The notes under the pieces: generated by a model
What the model was told of the DNA's origin: nothing
Database searches by the model: none
What the model saw: only the letters and a program-made list of their open reading frames with translations
Position numbers and translations under genes: made by a program
In this document: positions 13,650 through 15,583 of the stretch, in pieces
How positions within the stretch are numbered: the stretch's first letter is position 1
Layout: the number at the start of each line of letters is the position of its first letter
NCBI GenBank assembly: GCA_036397975.1
Contig: DASWHW010000231.1
Location: 1 to 15,583, forward strand
Direction: 5' to 3'
DNA: 15,583 nucleotides
From: SZUA-287 sp036397975
Lineage (GTDB): Bacteria > Bacteroidota > Ignavibacteria > UBA10030 > UBA6906

Positions 13650-14491
13650 TGGCCCGGTTCAAGGTTTACATAGAATATGAAGGAACCCGTTATAGCGGGT
13701 GGCAGATACAGAAGAATGCACGCACGGTGCAGGGGGAGATCATGGCTGCAATGGCCAGCGTGTTTCAGACAAGAAAGTTTGAGTTCTACGGCTCCGGCAG
13801 GACGGATGCCGGCGTGCACGCACTGATGCAGGTCGCCCATCTTGATGTCGACACGATGCTGGGTCCGGAGATTATCCGGATGAAGGTGAATGACGGCCTT
13901 CCAGCCGACATTAACATCCTCGAAATAGAAAAAGCTTCTCCGCAGTTTCATGCTCGCCACGATACAATCAGCAGAAGCTACGTCTACCAGATCGCCCGAA
14001 GGCGAACGGCATTTGGTAAGCGCTTCGTCTGGTGGATTAAGGATCCGCTTCAGGTCGAAAAGATGCGCGAGGCGGCGGCGTTGTTTGTTGGGATGAAGAA
14101 CCTTGCCTCCTTTACCGAAGACGACCCGGATGAAAAATCAACAAAGGTGTTGATTGATAAGATTGAAATCGGGGAGGAGGGAGCCTTGCTGTTGATATTC
14201 GTAGAAGGCTCTCATTTCCTCTGGAAGCTTGTACGCCGCATTGTTGGAGTGCTGGCAGAGGTCGGCCGCGGAAAGCTCAGGATCGACGATGTCGAGAGGT
14301 ACATTAATACCCCTTCCGATGAACCTGCTCGGACGACCGCTCCTCCATCCGGCTTATTTCTTCACTCAGTCGTGTATCAGGGAGATGACCACGCCCCCTT
14401 TTCAAGTCCGGTGCAAGTTCCTGCATGGACTCATACCCGGAGACATGCTCCGCCGACACATAGGCGAAAACCCATTCGCAAGAAAGAGTGA
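13649..14491 (+). CDS. truA: tRNA pseudouridine synthase A
   Basis: A 280-aa enzyme that makes pseudouridine at positions 38-40 of the tRNA anticodon stem. The N-terminal strand FKVYIEYEGTRYSGWQIQ (4-21) and the catalytic loop GSGRTDAGVHA (48-58, catalytic Asp53) are classic. Also visible are INxLPxDI-like NDGLPADINIL, FHARHDTISRSYVYQI (RxYxYxI motif) and FLWKLVRRIVGVL near the C-terminus. A basic tail (HRRKPIRKKE) follows the usual end of the fold. The ATG overlaps the stop of the upstream PLP enzyme by one base (TGATG), implying translational coupling. A housekeeping gene inside a catabolic run is an operonic passenger rather than a functional partner. Confidence 0.95.
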   Translation: MARFKVYIEYEGTRYSGWQIQKNARTVQGEIMAAMASVFQTRKFEFYGSGRTDAGVHALMQVAHLDVDTMLGPEIIRMKVNDGLPADINILEIEKASPQFHARHDTISRSYVYQIARRRTAFGKRFVWWIKDPLQVEKMREAAALFVGMKNLASFTEDDPDEKSTKVLIDKIEIGEEGALLLIFVEGSHFLWKLVRRIVGVLAEVGRGKLRIDDVERYINTPSDEPARTTAPPSGLFLHSVVYQGDDHAPFSSPVQVPAWTHTRRHAPPTHRRKPIRKKE

Positions 14492-15583
14492 GTGTTGAGA
14501 ATTCAAATCGTTGTCCTCTTTTTAATTCTGTACATTTCCAACCTTGCCTATGCCCAGGGGCCTGTTGTCGACCGCGTTGAGCCACCGAACTGGTGGGTGG
14601 GCATGAGGCAGGATACACTTCAGTTGATGATCGAGGGGAGAGATCTTCGAGATATTACGGTATCGAGTTCCTCGGCTGGCGTGTCGATCGTTCGTGTCGT
14701 TTCATCACCGAAGTACGCATTCGTTGACATCTTGCTTGAAAAAAACTTGGACTCAGGGAGGATTGACCTGAATCTCAAAAACGATCGAACATCCACCGCC
14801 ATCTCATATCCAATCTATCGTCGAGAGAAGCACACCGGCAGATATCAGGGCTTTTCTCCAGCCGATGTAATTTATCTGATCACACCTGATCGTTTTGCGA
14901 ATGGTGATATCACAAATGACTCCGTCGTTGGGATGAGCGAAGGAATGGAAAGGGAGGAGCCGTATGGGCGCCACGGAGGAGACATACAAGGTGTAATAGA
15001 TCATCTCGACTATCTCAAGGATCTGGGAGTGACTGCCCTCTGGCTCAATCCAGTTGTCGAGAATAACGGGAAGTTCAGCTATCACGGCTACGCGGTGACG
15101 GATATGTATCGGATCGATCCACGTTTCGGGACGAATGAGTTGTACAGGGAGTTAGTCAGCGAAGCACATCGACGCGGCCTTAAGATAATTATGGACCACG
15201 TGAGCAACCATATCGGCATCAACCACCGCTGGGTGCAATCACTGCCAATGCCTGACTGGTTGAATGGCTCTGCCGAAAACCACTTGCCCGCGTATCACGG
15301 CAAGCTTGAGCTTACAGACATTCATGCCGACAGTTCGGCGTCGATTCGCTTACGCAACGGATGGTTCAGTGATTCCATGCCGGATCTGAATCAACGAAAC
15401 AGTTTTGTCGCGAAGTACATCACGCAAAATTCGATCTGGTGGATCGAGACCACCGGGCTTGACGGAATCAGAGAGGACACATATCCGTATGTCGATCCGG
15501 GGTTTGCCTCACGGTGGGCGCGGGCTATTCGCGCGGAGTATCCACAATTCAGCATTGTAGGCGAGGTGTGGATTCAAGATCCG
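14492..15583 (+). CDS. exported GH13 cyclomaltodextrinase/neopullulanase-like enzyme, 5' part (cut by window end)
   Basis: 364 codons are visible and the frame remains open at the window edge. The start is GTG 14492, directly after the truA stop, or TTG 14495; the signal peptide (IQIVVLFLILYISNLAYAQ) is the same either way. The N-terminal domain begins VDRVEPPNWWVGM with LQLMIEG, the hallmark of the cyclomaltodextrinase N-domain. The catalytic barrel starts at about 123 (ADVIYLITPDRFANGD) with HGGDIQGVIDHLDYLKDLGVTALWLNP. Conserved region I is MDHVSNH (234-240), region II is GLDGIREDTYPY with nucleophile Asp329, and region III is IVGEVW with acid/base Glu358. The third carboxylate lies beyond the edge. 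The predicted role is hydrolysis of cyclodextrins, maltodextrins or pullulan in the periplasm. It is similar in layout to SusA-type enzymes of Bacteroidota. Confidence 0.9.
   Translation, partial: MLRIQIVVLFLILYISNLAYAQGPVVDRVEPPNWWVGMRQDTLQLMIEGRDLRDITVSSSSAGVSIVRVVSSPKYAFVDILLEKNLDSGRIDLNLKNDRTSTAISYPIYRREKHTGRYQGFSPADVIYLITPDRFANGDITNDSVVGMSEGMEREEPYGRHGGDIQGVIDHLDYLKDLGVTALWLNPVVENNGKFSYHGYAVTDMYRIDPRFGTNELYRELVSEAHRRGLKIIMDHVSNHIGINHRWVQSLPMPDWLNGSAENHLPAYHGKLELTDIHADSSASIRLRNGWFSDSMPDLNQRNSFVAKYITQNSIWWIETTGLDGIREDTYPYVDPGFASRWARAIRAEYPQFSIVGEVWIQDP

Noticed and set aside
13172..13960. 262-aa open frame on the minus strand across the PLP-enzyme/truA boundary
   Set aside because: It is antisense to two well-identified genes, has no start signal, and shows no family motifs.

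Overview
The window reads as a bacterial chromosome segment of medium GC, most likely from the Bacteroidota/Chlorobi/Ignavibacteria (FCB) side of the tree. The reasons are the many small uncharacterised lipoproteins, a secreted YtcJ-type amidohydrolase, a Bacteroidota-like cyclomaltodextrinase-type GH13 enzyme, and promoters of TTGxxx-17-TATATT type. The lineage is inferred from gene style only. No rRNA, tRNA, CRISPR array, transposase or integrase is visible. Every gene I support lies on the + strand.

Left edge (1-826): the tail of an integron-type gene-cassette array. The last 38 codons of a GNAT acetyltransferase end at a TAA that overlaps the left core of a 58-bp attC site (114-171). A complete GNAT acetyltransferase follows (208-696), and its TAA overlaps a second, longer attC (691-826). 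The integrase would lie to the left, outside the window. No attC is seen after 826.

Accessory lipoprotein block (827-5285): a lipoprotein made of three near-identical 45-residue repeats (fascin-like beta-trefoil, 1089-1625), two paralogous lipoproteins about 70% identical (1908-2528 and 4023-4640), a helix-hairpin-helix-like orphan protein (2624-3136), another lipoprotein (3281-3940) and a GYD-domain protein (4959-5285). A repeated promoter-like module (TTGCxC, a 17-bp spacer starting TTTCATTCC, then TATATTC) occurs in three good and two degenerate copies in this block. It suggests shared regulation or spread of promoter-gene units.

Middle (5335-6368): an HD-domain 5'-nucleotidase-like protein, then the out-of-frame 3' remnant of what looks like a nucleotidyltransferase, overlapping an intact 85-aa gene that was probably its partner.

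Right half (6428-15583): a secreted amidohydrolase, then from a recognisable promoter at 8147-8175 a tightly packed run of genes: a 36-aa leader-like ORF, an N-acyl-D-amino-acid deacylase-like lipoprotein, a Dabb-domain protein, an exported M28-type peptidase with a C-terminal winged-helix-like domain, a diaminopropionate ammonia-lyase-like PLP enzyme, truA, and the 5' part of an exported GH13 cyclomaltodextrinase-like enzyme cut by the window end. Together the enzymes suggest scavenging of peptides and (N-acyl or D-) amino acids plus maltodextrins. truA is a housekeeping passenger.
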